This document shows, piece by piece, positions 17,507-26,320 of a stretch of DNA of 64,000 bases (within the stretch, counting starts at the first letter, position 1; every line of letters starts with the position of its first letter). The notes beneath the pieces were generated by a model, which was not told the DNA's origin, did not search any database, and saw only the letters and a list, made by a program, of their open reading frames with translations. This stretch comes from Fimbriimonadaceae bacterium (lineage in GTDB: Bacteria > Armatimonadota > Fimbriimonadia > Fimbriimonadales > Fimbriimonadaceae): NCBI GenBank assembly GCA_019187105.1, contig JABAQM010000001.1:3240853-3304852 (forward strand), given 5' to 3'. The position numbers and the translations under genes are program-made.

Positions 17507-18864
17507 AACGGAAAGCAATCCTAACCAACCACAAAGTGGCTTGTCCGACTCCGACCTTTGGTTTGATCGGTCATGCGCTTGCGAACGTGACGCTACTCGA
17601 ATCTTACGGCCGGATCACGAACGTCGTCGGACTCGTTGCCGAGGCGACCGGACCCGCCGCAAGGCTTGGCGAGGCCTGCACCATCCACCCAGAGGGCCCA
17701 GGGCCCGCGATAACGGCCGAAGTTGTAGGATTTCGTGGCGAAACGATCCTTCTGATGCCGCTCGGCTCGATGACGGGGATACGGGCTGGAAGCCTGGTGC
17801 GAGCTTCGGGGAGCTGTCTTAGGGTGCCGGTTGGTAGGTCGATGCTGGGGCGCGTCTTCGATGCTATTGGCAGACCGATCGACGGCGAAGAAGCGCCGCG
17901 AACTCAACTCGCATACCCGGTTCTTGCGAGCCCTCCGAATGCAATGCAGCGGACTAAGATCGACACCGCGTTTGCAACGGGAGTACGCGCGATCGATGGG
18001 TTGCTGACCCTGGGCGAGGGACAGCGAGTCGGCATTTTCGCCGGATCGGGAGTGGGGAAGAGCACACTCCTCGGCATGGTCGCAAGACGTTGTAGTGCGG
18101 ACATTAACGTGATCGCCCTGGTCGGCGAACGGGGAAGAGAGCTCAAGGAGTTCATCGAGCATGATCTCGGCCCGGAAGGATTGGCCCGCAGCGTCATCAT
18201 TTGCGCGACGTCCGACGAGCCTGCGCTGATGAGGATCAAAGCGGCCCTCAGTGCAACCGCGATTGCGGAGTATTTTCGCGACCAAGGCGCGAGCGTGATG
18301 CTGATGATGGACTCGATCACCCGCTTTGCCATGGCGCAGCGGGAAATCGGCCTTGCTATCGGCGAGCCTCCGAGTACGAAGGGCTACACGCCGAGCGTGT
18401 TCGCGGTCCTGCCGCAGTTGCTCGAGCGGGCGGGTCGTTCCGCTACGGGCTCGATTACGGCCATTTATACGGTCCTCGTCGAAGGCGACGACACGAACGA
18501 ACCGATCGCAGATGCCGCTCGGGCGATCCTTGACGGTCACATTGTCCTGAGCCGGAAGATGACGGGTGCAGGCCACTATCCGCCGATCGATCCCATGGAG
18601 AGTCTTAGCCGAATCATGCCGATGGTTACGACCAAGGACCACGAGAGTGATGCGCGCCAGATACGGGAGTGGATCGGCGCCTATCGGGATGTGGAAGATC
18701 TGCTCACGATAGGAGCCTACAAACCGGGGGGACGCCCAGTTGCCGATACTGCGATTGCCAAATGGCCCCAGATGATGAAGTGGCTACGGCAGGACAAGTC
18801 CGAGGGCACACCGTTTTCCGAGACGATCGATCAACTGAGGGAGATAGTGCATGGGGAAGTTTAG
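17503..18864 (+). CDS. fliI: Flagellum-specific ATPase FliI
   Basis: 453 aa. It powers unfolding and delivery of flagellar export substrates and is related to F1-beta. Motifs present are Walker A GSGVGKST (~180-187), the family block VALVGERGRELKEF (IALVGERG here), Walker B VMLMMDSITRFAMAQRE and the PSTKGYTPSVFAVLPQLLERAG segment. The length is standard. It overlaps fliH by 4 bp and fliJ by 14 bp, consistent with coupled synthesis of the export-ATPase complex. Confidence 0.98.
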   Translation: MKRKAILTNHKVACPTPTFGLIGHALANVTLLESYGRITNVVGLVAEATGPAARLGEACTIHPEGPGPAITAEVVGFRGETILLMPLGSMTGIRAGSLVRASGSCLRVPVGRSMLGRVFDAIGRPIDGEEAPRTQLAYPVLASPPNAMQRTKIDTAFATGVRAIDGLLTLGEGQRVGIFAGSGVGKSTLLGMVARRCSADINVIALVGERGRELKEFIEHDLGPEGLARSVIICATSDEPALMRIKAALSATAIAEYFRDQGASVMLMMDSITRFAMAQREIGLAIGEPPSTKGYTPSVFAVLPQLLERAGRSATGSITAIYTVLVEGDDTNEPIADAARAILDGHIVLSRKMTGAGHYPPIDPMESLSRIMPMVTTKDHESDARQIREWIGAYRDVEDLLTIGAYKPGGRPVADTAIAKWPQMMKWLRQDKSEGTPFSETIDQLREIVHGEV

Positions 18865-19270
18865 GTGGAAACTGGAGAAGCTGCTGGAATACCGAAGGCT
18901 GCAGGAAGATTGGTCAAAAACCGCCTTTCTTGAGGCCCAGCAGCGCCTCGTTGATGGCGAGGCAGCTATCGGCAGGATTCGAGATCGGCGGGCACGGGTG
19001 CTCCGACAGCCCCTGGCTGGTCTGGAGGATCGGCTGACCATGCAGGGCTACCTTGTCCGGCTTGATAACGAGGAGCGAGAGCAGGACGTTGCCAACGGGG
19101 TGTTGGTTAACGAGTTGGAATCCGCCAAGCGCGAATGGATAGACCGACGCAAGGAAACCAAGGCCCTGGAGCGACTTCGAGAGGCAGCTGAATCGGCATG
19201 GCGCTCCGGCATCCTCAAACAGGAACAGTCTGAGCTCGACGAGTGGGCAGTTATGAGGAGGGCGGCATGA
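18851..19270 (+). CDS. fliJ: Flagellar export protein FliJ
   Basis: 139 aa, almost all alpha-helical and charged, as expected for the FliJ coiled coil that sits in the FliI hexamer like the F1 gamma subunit. The opening (KFRWKLEKLLEYRRLQED) matches the FliJ pattern 'F.F.LE.LL..R...E'. Sequence identity across this family is low, so the call rests on pattern and position immediately after fliI (14-bp overlap). Confidence 0.9.
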   Translation: MGKFRWKLEKLLEYRRLQEDWSKTAFLEAQQRLVDGEAAIGRIRDRRARVLRQPLAGLEDRLTMQGYLVRLDNEEREQDVANGVLVNELESAKREWIDRRKETKALERLREAAESAWRSGILKQEQSELDEWAVMRRAA

Positions 19271-19845
19271 TTCGTCCGCTCGGCCCAGATGGGGTGCGTA
19301 GCCGAATGGCCGAAATCCAGGCTCGCATGGAAGCCCTCCGTCCGCAGCGGCAGGAAGACCAGTTCTCGCCATCGCCACTCAGCGGAAACATCGGCAAAGG
19401 GAGCTTCACCCCGATGGATCCGTTTGGAAGTGGTCTGGATGTCCAGCCGGGACCAGCGCCACGAGACCTCAGGCCGATCATCGAGCAAGCGGCTTCAGAG
19501 GCTGGTATCGAGGCTGATTTGCTGGAAGCAATGACGGCGATTGAAAGCGGCTTCAATGCCAGGGCGGTATCCCCAAAGGGGGCGCTGGGACTGACCCAGT
19601 TGATGCCCCAAACTGCCAAGACGCTCGGAATCACCGATCCGCTCGATCCGATTGCCAACCTCCGTGGCGGCGCCAGGTACATGGCGCAGATGCTGCGACG
19701 ATACGGCGACGTGCGAACCGCGCTGGCCGCCTACAACGCCGGCCCCGGCAACGTCGATCGATACAACGGCGTTCCACCGTTCCCCGAGACCCGGAATCAC
19801 ATTGAGCGGGTGATGGGCTACCTCGAGGCACTAAAGGGTCGCTAG
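19267..19845 (+). CDS. Soluble lytic transglycosylase (SLT domain) in the flagellar operon
   Basis: 192 aa from ATG 19267, which overlaps the fliJ TGA and follows GGAGG; an in-frame start at 19243 is less likely. The C-terminal ~120 residues are an SLT lysozyme-like domain with catalytic Glu in TAIESGFNARAVSPKGALGLTQLMP, followed by the NLRGGARYMAQML and ALAAYNAGPGNVDRY motifs. The ~60-residue N-terminus is unordered and lacks a signal peptide. It may be exported by the flagellar type III route to open peptidoglycan for the rod, as FlgJ does in proteobacteria; this is an inference from position. Confidence 0.92.
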   Translation: MIRPLGPDGVRSRMAEIQARMEALRPQRQEDQFSPSPLSGNIGKGSFTPMDPFGSGLDVQPGPAPRDLRPIIEQAASEAGIEADLLEAMTAIESGFNARAVSPKGALGLTQLMPQTAKTLGITDPLDPIANLRGGARYMAQMLRRYGDVRTALAAYNAGPGNVDRYNGVPPFPETRNHIERVMGYLEALKGR

Positions 19846-19846
19846 G

Positions 19847-20341
19847 ATGAAGAAAAAGGGCCTCATTGTCGGAGTCATCGGTCTCGTGGTGATCGGCGGT
19901 TCCGTCGTCGGGCTTGGTATTGCCGGAGTTTTGAACATTCCGGGCCTGACGCCAATGAAGAAGGCCGGCAAAAACCTATACGGGGCGGGAGCAGATGTTC
20001 TGTATGGAGAAAAGAAGGACGCACCACCACCCCTGGCTCTCAAGAAGCCTCCGGCCAAGAAGCCGGAACCTGAGGCCCCAAAACCGATACCACCAAAGCC
20101 CGACAAGATAAAGGGCGCCAAGAAAATCGCCCGCGTTTGGAATAGCCTTGAGGCTCTCAAAGTCGTGGAGATATCGAGGGCCTGGAAGGACACCGAACTG
20201 GCCCTGGTGCTGTCCAATATGGAATCCGAAAAAGCGGCCCAGGTCCTTGCAAGCATGGACGCGGGCCGTGCCGGAAAACTCAGTCAGGAGATACAGAAGA
20301 TCGCTGCTCAGCCCCCTGTGGTCGTAGCCGAAGGCTCGTAG
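19847..20341 (+). CDS. MotE-like flagellar protein (MgtE-N type domain)
   Basis: 164 aa. One N-terminal membrane helix (LIVGVIGLVVIGGSVVGLGIAGVL, ~5-28), a Lys/Pro-rich linker (~70-88, repeated KKPxxKKPEPEAPKP), then ~65 residues (AKKIARVWNSLEALKVVEISRAWKDTELALVLSNMESEKAAQVLASM) of the type found in MotE, where an MgtE N-terminal-like helical domain chaperones the stator or rod. It starts 2 bp after the transglycosylase stop. The 3' end overlaps the convergent S9 peptidase by 34 bp. Confidence 0.78.
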   Translation: MKKKGLIVGVIGLVVIGGSVVGLGIAGVLNIPGLTPMKKAGKNLYGAGADVLYGEKKDAPPPLALKKPPAKKPEPEAPKPIPPKPDKIKGAKKIARVWNSLEALKVVEISRAWKDTELALVLSNMESEKAAQVLASMDAGRAGKLSQEIQKIAAQPPVVVAEGS

Positions 20342-22515
20342 AGGCGACGATACAGGTACTCCATGATCTCGACCATGACGTGCGGGCGACTTTCGTCCTT
20401 GCCGATACCGTGGTCGTCCCTTGGATATAGCATCAGGTCGAAATGCTTGTTGTTCTCAATCAAGCGCTGCATCAGCCGCCCCGTGTCTTGGAACAGGACG
20501 TTGTCGTCCAGGATTCCATGAATGAGCAGCAGGTGGTTCTTGAGGCCCGCGGCATGGTGGATCGGACTCGTCTTCTTGTAGGTCTCCGCATCCTCGGTCT
20601 CAAGCCCGAGGCGGCGCCTGGTGTACCACTCGTTGTAGCTCTTCCAGTCGGTAACGCTGGCTACTGCAACGCCGGCATGAAACACGCCTGGCTTCGTGAG
20701 TTGAACCATGCACGTGAGGAATCCTCCGTAACTCCATCCCCATAGGCCGACGCGGTCGGGTTGGACGTAACCGAGGGAATCCAGGAACGCCTTGCCAGCC
20801 ACGGCTTCGTCGGCGTCGATGACCCCCATCGATTTGTAATAGCCGCTGTTGAACTCGCCGCCTTGGCCCCAGCTCGCGCGAAAGTCAATCTGCAGGACGA
20901 CGAAACCGAGCTCCATCGCTGCGTAGTTCTCGAAAAACCCGGCCCAGTTTTGTTTCGCGCTGTTCGCGTACATGTTGCTGATGAAGGCAGGATGCTTCTT
21001 GGATTTGTCGATTCCTGGCTTTGTGATGAGTACTCCGGAGATGGTCTTTCCGTCAGGACCTGGGAACGAGACTTCCTGGAAATCAGCCCACTTCACCTTT
21101 TCGAACTCGGGACCGGGGCTGACGGTCAGCCGCTTGGTTACCGGTTCGATCGCATACAGTTCCCGCGGAGTCTTGCGGTCGGAGCATAGCGAAGCGATTC
21201 GCGTGCCGTCGTCGCTAAACAGCGGTACGGCTGCTTCGTCGAAGCCAACATCGGTGGCCCAGCCGGTTGGCAGTGGATCGTACGTCGATCGCTTACCGTC
21301 CGGATTCAACACCGTAATCTCGCCCCGCAGCTCTCCCTTAGACATCGTCACCAGTATCAGGCGATCGCTATCCTTTGGACGGTCCATGGCTGCCACATCA
21401 TGACCCTCCGCATAAACCTTTTCCGGAGTCCCGCCACTGGCCCGGATCTTCATCACCGACCGGTTGCTGAACTGACCGCCAATGATGTCCGTGGCGAAGT
21501 AAATGTTGCGGCTATCTCTGCTCCACACTGCCGGCCTAAAGTCGGGGATGTAGTTCTTCGGCGCTTTCTCGTCGTAGACGACAGCGGTCTTCATCGACGA
21601 AATCGGAATGACCCTGATTTCGTACTTCATGAAGTCTTCGGTAAACGAAGTAACCAATAACATACTGCCGTCGGGAGAGAACGAGAAGTCGTTGAGCCAG
21701 GTATAGCGCGGCAGCTTGTCGATGAACTTGATGAGGCCACCCGCGATCGGCACGACGCCAACCTGCACATCCGTGGACTTTTCCCCGTGCCAGTTGCGTC
21801 GAATGTTCACCACCGTCGCTTTGTCCTTTGAGAAGTCCATCATCACGTGGTTGCCGAGCTTTGAAGTGTTGGACCAGGTGACCGCGACATGTTTGCCGTC
21901 CGGAGACCATGAGTAGCCGTTCACGGACGTGTTTGTCTTCGAGACGAACGTCAGTTGGGTGACCATGCCCGTGCGCCGGTCCATGCGGTAGAGGTTTTGA
22001 CCGCGTAGAAAGCCGATGAACTGGCCATCCGGCGAAAAGCTCGCTTGACCAAAGCCTTCGTTCGATTGGCTGATCGGACGCAGGTTGCTACCATCCGGGC
22101 TCACCAGCCAGGATCGGCCTCGGTACTGGAAGAGAATGTCTTTGGAATCCGGCGACCATGTGAAGCCTCCGATACCGCCGTCGTAAAGCGTTTCTTCCTT
22201 CTTTTCCTGCTCGGTTCGCTCGTCATCCTGTCTGGGAAGCCGCTCGATCTTATTGGCTTCGACGATCTGTTTTGGCTGCCCATTGGGGAAGTCAAGAATC
22301 CAAACGTCCAAACGTCGTTCTCCGGTACGATTCCAGCCAAAAACGATCTTGCGGCCGTCTGGCGACATCTTCGCACCGGAGGGCGATCGACCGGAAATCA
22401 GCGGGTACTTGTAGAACCGTTCGAGCGGAATCTCAGCAGGGGGAAGTCCCTGACCCAGCGCGATCCCGGCGGATAGGGCAAAGCATAGAAACATGGCAGC
22501 GCGACAGTGCGCCAT
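20308..22515 (-). CDS. Exported S9 family prolyl oligopeptidase-like peptidase (DPP IV/acylaminoacyl type)
   Basis: About 735 aa from the ATG at 22515, preceded by GGAGG; the signal peptide is MAHCRAAMFLCFALSAGIALG. Residues ~40-450 are a WD-like beta-propeller with repeated SPDG(K) motifs (e.g. MSPDGRKIVFGWNR, SFSPDGSMLLVTS). The C-terminal alpha/beta hydrolase has the nucleophile Ser in GWSYGGF, Asp in ILDDNV and His in DDHGI. It should cleave short peptides in the periplasm. A TTG at 22533 gives a six-residue longer form. Confidence 0.94.
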   Translation of the reverse strand: MAHCRAAMFLCFALSAGIALGQGLPPAEIPLERFYKYPLISGRSPSGAKMSPDGRKIVFGWNRTGERRLDVWILDFPNGQPKQIVEANKIERLPRQDDERTEQEKKEETLYDGGIGGFTWSPDSKDILFQYRGRSWLVSPDGSNLRPISQSNEGFGQASFSPDGQFIGFLRGQNLYRMDRRTGMVTQLTFVSKTNTSVNGYSWSPDGKHVAVTWSNTSKLGNHVMMDFSKDKATVVNIRRNWHGEKSTDVQVGVVPIAGGLIKFIDKLPRYTWLNDFSFSPDGSMLLVTSFTEDFMKYEIRVIPISSMKTAVVYDEKAPKNYIPDFRPAVWSRDSRNIYFATDIIGGQFSNRSVMKIRASGGTPEKVYAEGHDVAAMDRPKDSDRLILVTMSKGELRGEITVLNPDGKRSTYDPLPTGWATDVGFDEAAVPLFSDDGTRIASLCSDRKTPRELYAIEPVTKRLTVSPGPEFEKVKWADFQEVSFPGPDGKTISGVLITKPGIDKSKKHPAFISNMYANSAKQNWAGFFENYAAMELGFVVLQIDFRASWGQGGEFNSGYYKSMGVIDADEAVAGKAFLDSLGYVQPDRVGLWGWSYGGFLTCMVQLTKPGVFHAGVAVASVTDWKSYNEWYTRRRLGLETEDAETYKKTSPIHHAAGLKNHLLLIHGILDDNVLFQDTGRLMQRLIENNKHFDLMLYPRDDHGIGKDESRPHVMVEIMEYLYRRLYEPSATTTGG

Positions 22516-22576
22516 ACGAATTGACACCTCCAAACCTCCAGTTGTTTACCAGACTCCAAGCCTGGCCGGTTCCGGC

Positions 22577-23659
22577 CTAAAGGGAGCCCAGGAATTCCAG
22601 GAGAGCCTGCTTCTCGGTGTCGCTCAGCGCTCGGAACGCCTTGCGGGCTGCCAATGCTTCGCCCTCGTGCTTTTCGACCGCTTCTTCGATCGAGGTGGCT
22701 GACCCGTCGTGCCAGAGGCGCCGCTGGGTCTGCCGAAGGCCCCACAGCGCCGGCGTCCTGAACTCGCGCTTACCGACCCGGTCTTTTGGACCATCCTTGG
22801 CCTCGCCAGGACCCATATCGTGGAGAAGAAGATCGGTATAGGGTTCGAACGATCTAAGGGACAATGCTTCCGAGTCGGATTTCTTCGTTTGGAGGTTTGG
22901 AGAATGACAGGAGGCACAGCCGATTCGGAGAAAGTGGTCATAGCCGGGTGTGCGCTTCGCCGGTTTGGGAGGACTCAATAGTCTGAGATAGTCGGCCGTC
23001 CGGCGAACGATATTCATGTCCACGACCGAATCGGCCTTCGGCGTTCCTCCATCGAACGGCTTGGCGCCCAGCTCGTTTTCAAACGCTTTCTTGACGAAGC
23101 CTTCGATTGTTGGGAACGTCGCCTTCCATCCGAAACGGCCAGGTTCGCCATCGATGAGCAGATAGCGACCGGTGATGCCGCTCTTCGCCTGTTCGGCGAT
23201 TGCTTTGTCCAAGGCCTCTTTCGAGACCGCCTCAAGCAGACCGAGGCCATACAGCACCGGTGACCGCCTCATTTCCACATTGGGCAGCGGAGGCACGAAC
23301 TCGAATTCGTCACCACCCAGATACCGAAGCTTCTGGTTCATCCGGAATCCGGAGAGATCCGCATCGTCGGGCGTAACCCTCACGAGTCGCTGGGGATCGC
23401 CGGAGCCTCCCCCGAATGTGGGCTCGTTGTGACAAGTCGCACAGGATGAAGCGTTTAGCAAGGTCGGGCCGGGATCCGGCTTCCAAGGAATGATAAAGGT
23501 CCCTCTTCCATCCCTAAATTTCATGCTCTCGCGGCTGTTCAGGTCTTGAAGGGGTAGACCGGCGCCCTGAATGCCTGCGGGCCGAACCTCGGCCTGGTGG
23601 ACAAAGCCTGCCCCCAGCAGCACGACACCGGCCAACCACCCAACTCGTGAAACCCACAT
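22577..23659 (-). CDS. Di-haem c-type cytochrome (DUF1111-like oxidoreductase)
   Basis: 360 aa. A signal peptide occupies residues 1-25. Two haem c sites are visible: CATCH in SSCATCHNEP (~76-80) and CASCH in IGCASCHSPN (~250-254). The sequence between them contains the patterns of the di-haem thiol-oxidoreductase/DUF1111 family (MRRSPVLYGLGLLEA, LWGLRQTQRRLWHDGSA). It would act in periplasmic electron transfer; the substrate is unknown. Residue spacing also resembles cytochrome c peroxidases, which is the main alternative. The product presumably needs the ccmF-dependent cytochrome c maturation encoded near 37 kb. Confidence 0.87.
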   Translation of the reverse strand: MWVSRVGWLAGVVLLGAGFVHQAEVRPAGIQGAGLPLQDLNSRESMKFRDGRGTFIIPWKPDPGPTLLNASSCATCHNEPTFGGGSGDPQRLVRVTPDDADLSGFRMNQKLRYLGGDEFEFVPPLPNVEMRRSPVLYGLGLLEAVSKEALDKAIAEQAKSGITGRYLLIDGEPGRFGWKATFPTIEGFVKKAFENELGAKPFDGGTPKADSVVDMNIVRRTADYLRLLSPPKPAKRTPGYDHFLRIGCASCHSPNLQTKKSDSEALSLRSFEPYTDLLLHDMGPGEAKDGPKDRVGKREFRTPALWGLRQTQRRLWHDGSATSIEEAVEKHEGEALAARKAFRALSDTEKQALLEFLGSL

Positions 23660-23733
23660 GCGTCTGATTGATCTTACGCTAGGAACCTCTCTTGTTAGCG
23701 CCCGCGTTTTTCTGACACAATAGATTGCTGTTT

Positions 23734-23809
23734 GGCCCGGTCGTCTAGTGGTTAGGATGCCGCCCTTTCAAGGCGGAGGTCGCGGGTTCAAGTCCCGTCC
23801 GGGCTACCA
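23734..23809 (+). tRNA. tRNA-Glu (anticodon UUC)
   Basis: 76 bases folding as a complete cloverleaf. The acceptor stem is GGCCCGG with CCGGGCT (one G-U end pair), the D arm is GTCTAGTGGTTAGGAT, the anticodon stem is CCGCC/GGCGG with loop CTTTCAA (anticodon TTC at 23767-23769), and the T arm is GCGGG-TTCAAGT-CCCGT. Discriminator A and CCA are encoded. The 3' six bases overlap the stop of the convergent nif3 gene. Confidence 0.97.
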
Positions 23810-24901
23810 CCACGGTTTACCCCCCGTTCCAGGTTGGGGTTCGAAGACCTCAATCGTCAATTCCGGAATCTCCCTCGCGAGGGCGGAGGCCAGGTCCTCC
23901 ACTCCCGGCTGCTCGGTGGCATAGTGCCCCGCAGCCACCATTGCGACTCCCTCTTCCACTGCTTCCAAGGCATTGTGCTGCTTTACTTCGCCAGTCACAA
24001 GGACATCAGCATGACCGACGATATGGCTATAGTCGTCTGCCGCTCCTCCGCATACCGCAACTCGCTTGATTTGCTTCTCAGGCTCGCCCCAGACCAGACT
24101 CACGGTCTGCAAGCGGAAATTCAACTCGTTGGCGAAATCGCGAAGCGAGATGGGCTGGGCAAGCTCGCCTATCCGGCCGATGGGCTGCTCTCGGTGGTCG
24201 AGTAGCCGGACCCAGTCAATCGCCGGTTCCTCGTACGAATGCGTTGTTCTGATGGCGGCGTCGACGGCGCGCCTGCTCCTTTCGGGCACCACCATCTCGA
24301 CCCGCAATTCCTCAACACGCTCGATGGCGCCACGCGAGCCGATGGTCGGATTGGATCCTTGGCCACCCTTAAAGGTGCCGGTTCCGCGGGTAAGAAACGC
24401 GCACCGCTCATAAGCTCCGATGTTGCCGGCGCCAGCATTGCTGACAGCGTCGATGATTTGCTCAGCCGTTTCGCACGGGCAGAAGAACGTTGCCTTCCAC
24501 CACGGTCGCACCGCGGCATCGCCAACGGGTCGGACTCGGTCCAGCCCGAGGCGGTTTGCTAGGGCATCGTTCACGCCACCCACCGCACAGTCCCAATTGG
24601 TGTGGGCGCATGCCAAGGCGATGCCGTGGCGCATAAGCTCCGTTATCACTCGATTGACATGTCCGACCGGTTCAAGGCGACTTATCGGACGAAAGATAAG
24701 CGGGTGATGGGTTACGACCAATTCGCAGCCATCTCGGGCGGCATGTTGGACCAATTCCAGGGAGTGGTCAAGCGAGACGAGAACTTTGGATACCCTTGCG
24801 GAGCGGTCACCGACGTGCAAACCGACCTGGTCGAAGTCAAATGCCCAGCTCGGAGGCGCAAGCCGATCCAAAGCCGAGCAAACCTCGTTAACCGATGGCA
24901 T
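23804..24901 (-). CDS. Nif3-like dinuclear metal centre protein (YqfO/YbgI family)
   Basis: 365 aa, the long YqfO-type form with an inserted PII-like domain. The metal ligands of the family are visible: HHPLIFRP (~63-70), HTNWDCAVGGVND and, near the end, GHYATEQPGVE with the downstream Glu/His. Annotated widely as 'GTP cyclohydrolase I type 2', but its cellular role is not settled. The start is ATG 24901, followed upstream by a terminator, so it has its own promoter or relies on read-through. The stop codon overlaps tRNA-Glu. Confidence 0.93.
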   Translation of the reverse strand: MPSVNEVCSALDRLAPPSWAFDFDQVGLHVGDRSARVSKVLVSLDHSLELVQHAARDGCELVVTHHPLIFRPISRLEPVGHVNRVITELMRHGIALACAHTNWDCAVGGVNDALANRLGLDRVRPVGDAAVRPWWKATFFCPCETAEQIIDAVSNAGAGNIGAYERCAFLTRGTGTFKGGQGSNPTIGSRGAIERVEELRVEMVVPERSRRAVDAAIRTTHSYEEPAIDWVRLLDHREQPIGRIGELAQPISLRDFANELNFRLQTVSLVWGEPEKQIKRVAVCGGAADDYSHIVGHADVLVTGEVKQHNALEAVEEGVAMVAAGHYATEQPGVEDLASALAREIPELTIEVFEPQPGTGGKPWW

Positions 24902-24927
24902 GGAGGCAGTTTACGGTAGCAAAAAGG

Positions 24928-24951
24928 AAAGGCGGGTGTTACCCCGCCTTT
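24928..24951 (-). terminator. Intrinsic terminator of the 67-aa gene
   Basis: A 9-bp perfect stem, AAAGGCGGG/CCCGCCTTT (24928-24936 and 24943-24951), is followed on the minus strand by TTCCTTTTT. The TAA of the 67-aa gene (24941-24939) lies in the loop, so the gene's last codons are part of the hairpin. Confidence 0.85.
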
Positions 24952-25142
24952 TCGAGCTCACGCTGATCTTTATGATTGCTAATGGATGAATGATTTCTAA
25001 AGCCACTGGAGCAAAATGCAGCCAGCTTTTTCAGCGCCTTTTCTGAGATTGCGGTCAACTTCTGTGGACTTGTTAGACAGAGCCCCAAAAGCGCTTCCGC
25101 TTCCTCTTCGGAGAGCTCGATCCTCGCATGAGAGTTATGCAT
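24939..25142 (-). CDS. Small helical protein of unknown function
   Basis: 67 aa. It is supported by AGGAGGGAGT ending three bases before the ATG and by an intrinsic terminator at its 3' end. The first half is a charged amphipathic helix (SEEEAEALLGLCLTSPQKLT), the second contains AISEKALKKLAAFCSS and a polar tail. No signal peptide, membrane segment or Cys pair motif is present. I do not recognise a family. It is a single-gene unit between nif3 and the divergent DUF1385 gene. Confidence 0.75.
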   Translation of the reverse strand: MHNSHARIELSEEEAEALLGLCLTSPQKLTAISEKALKKLAAFCSSGFRNHSSISNHKDQRELEKAG

Positions 25143-25263
25143 TGGACTCCCTCCTAGGAAAGTACAGGGGTTAAGACGTCATTAGGATCCCGAAAGTTCC
25201 CCGAGGGATTGCTGGATTCCTGGAGCCGATTGCCCGGCCGAAGTCGCGAGTAGCCCTGGACGG

Positions 25264-25269
25264 TACACT
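25264..25269 (+). promoter_or_regulatory. Leaderless-type -10 box of the DUF1385 gene
   Basis: TACACT ends seven bases before the ATG at 25277. There is no Shine-Dalgarno sequence in the gap (CGACGGA). Transcription is expected to begin at the start codon. Confidence 0.5.
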
Positions 25270-25276
25270 CGACGGA

Positions 25277-26320
25277 ATGCCGAAGGGGGAATACCTCCAG
25301 TACGGGGGCCAGGCCGTGGTGGAGGGGGTCATGATGCGATCGCCCCGGTACTTCGCTGTGGCGTGTCGCGCCCCGAACGGAAAGATCATTCTAACTACCG
25401 AATCGATCGAAAAGACCTGGATTGGTCGACAAAAGTGGCTGAAGCTGCCGTTCTTGCGAGGCACCCTTGCGCTGCTCGACTCCATGGCCCTTGGATACAA
25501 GGCGCTGAAATTCTCGTCAGACATCCAGATCGATCCGGTTCATGCCCCGGTAAAGGAAGGGGAAGAGGCAGCCGGCAAGGCGACGCCGGAGATTTCCAAA
25601 ACAGCCGCCAATATTCAAGTCGGAGCGGCGATGTTCTTCGGCCTTGCCTTTGGCCTGTTCCTCTTCAACTACCTCCCAAACCTGATTTCCGAATGGATGG
25701 GACCGGCAAACCAGTACGCCAAGAATTTCCTCGCCGAGATGGTGAAGATCGTCCTTTTTCTTGGCTATATATGGGGAATCAGCTTCATTCCGGATATCTT
25801 CCGGATTTTCCAATACCATGGCGCCGAGCACAAGGCGATCAATACGATGGAAGCCGACCAGGACCTGACCATGGAGAACACCATGAGGCAAACCCGGCTT
25901 CACCCGCGATGCGGTACCAGCTTCGCGATAGTCGTGCTCATCGTTAGCATGTTGCTGTTCACGTTCTTGCCTCGCTATCCCTTAGGCGAGTCGACCAACA
26001 AGATTTTCAACGTGACGGTTCGTTTCTTCATGGAGATTGCGATCCTGCCGATTGTCAGCGGCATCAGCTACGAGCTGATCCGGTTTGCCGGTCGGATGCG
26101 GAATTCGAGTTTTGTGCAGGCCCTCTTCTGGCCGGGCCTGATGACGCAATACATTACGACCAAGCCGCCGGCGGAGGAGCATGCGGAGGTGGCGCTGGTG
26201 GCGCTGAGAAGCGTGGTCCATGCCGAGGAAACCGGTGAACTGCTAAAAGAGGCCGACGTCGTGAGCGACCTGCCCACTCATAGTGTCGCCGTAAACCAGG
26301 CGAGCCAAATCGCCACGTAG
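25277..26320 (+). CDS. DUF1385 integral membrane protein
   Basis: 347 aa. The signature opening YGGQAVVEGVMMRSPRYFAVACR and the central FQYHGAEHKAINTMEA identify the DUF1385 family (once linked to 'PrmC-adjacent' metal-dependent enzymes; function unknown). Several membrane helices are visible: MFFGLAFGLFLFNYL, MVKIVLFLGYIWGISFI, FAIVVLIVSMLLFTFL and one more near 250. The conserved His/Glu residues suggest a metal site at the membrane. The last ~43 bp overlap the convergent DUF5658-like gene. Confidence 0.9.
   Translation: MPKGEYLQYGGQAVVEGVMMRSPRYFAVACRAPNGKIILTTESIEKTWIGRQKWLKLPFLRGTLALLDSMALGYKALKFSSDIQIDPVHAPVKEGEEAAGKATPEISKTAANIQVGAAMFFGLAFGLFLFNYLPNLISEWMGPANQYAKNFLAEMVKIVLFLGYIWGISFIPDIFRIFQYHGAEHKAINTMEADQDLTMENTMRQTRLHPRCGTSFAIVVLIVSMLLFTFLPRYPLGESTNKIFNVTVRFFMEIAILPIVSGISYELIRFAGRMRNSSFVQALFWPGLMTQYITTKPPAEEHAEVALVALRSVVHAEETGELLKEADVVSDLPTHSVAVNQASQIAT

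Noticed and set aside
17593..18642. 349-aa open frame antisense to fliI
   Set aside because: fliI has every ATPase motif; the opposite frame is Arg/His-rich without any recognisable pattern.
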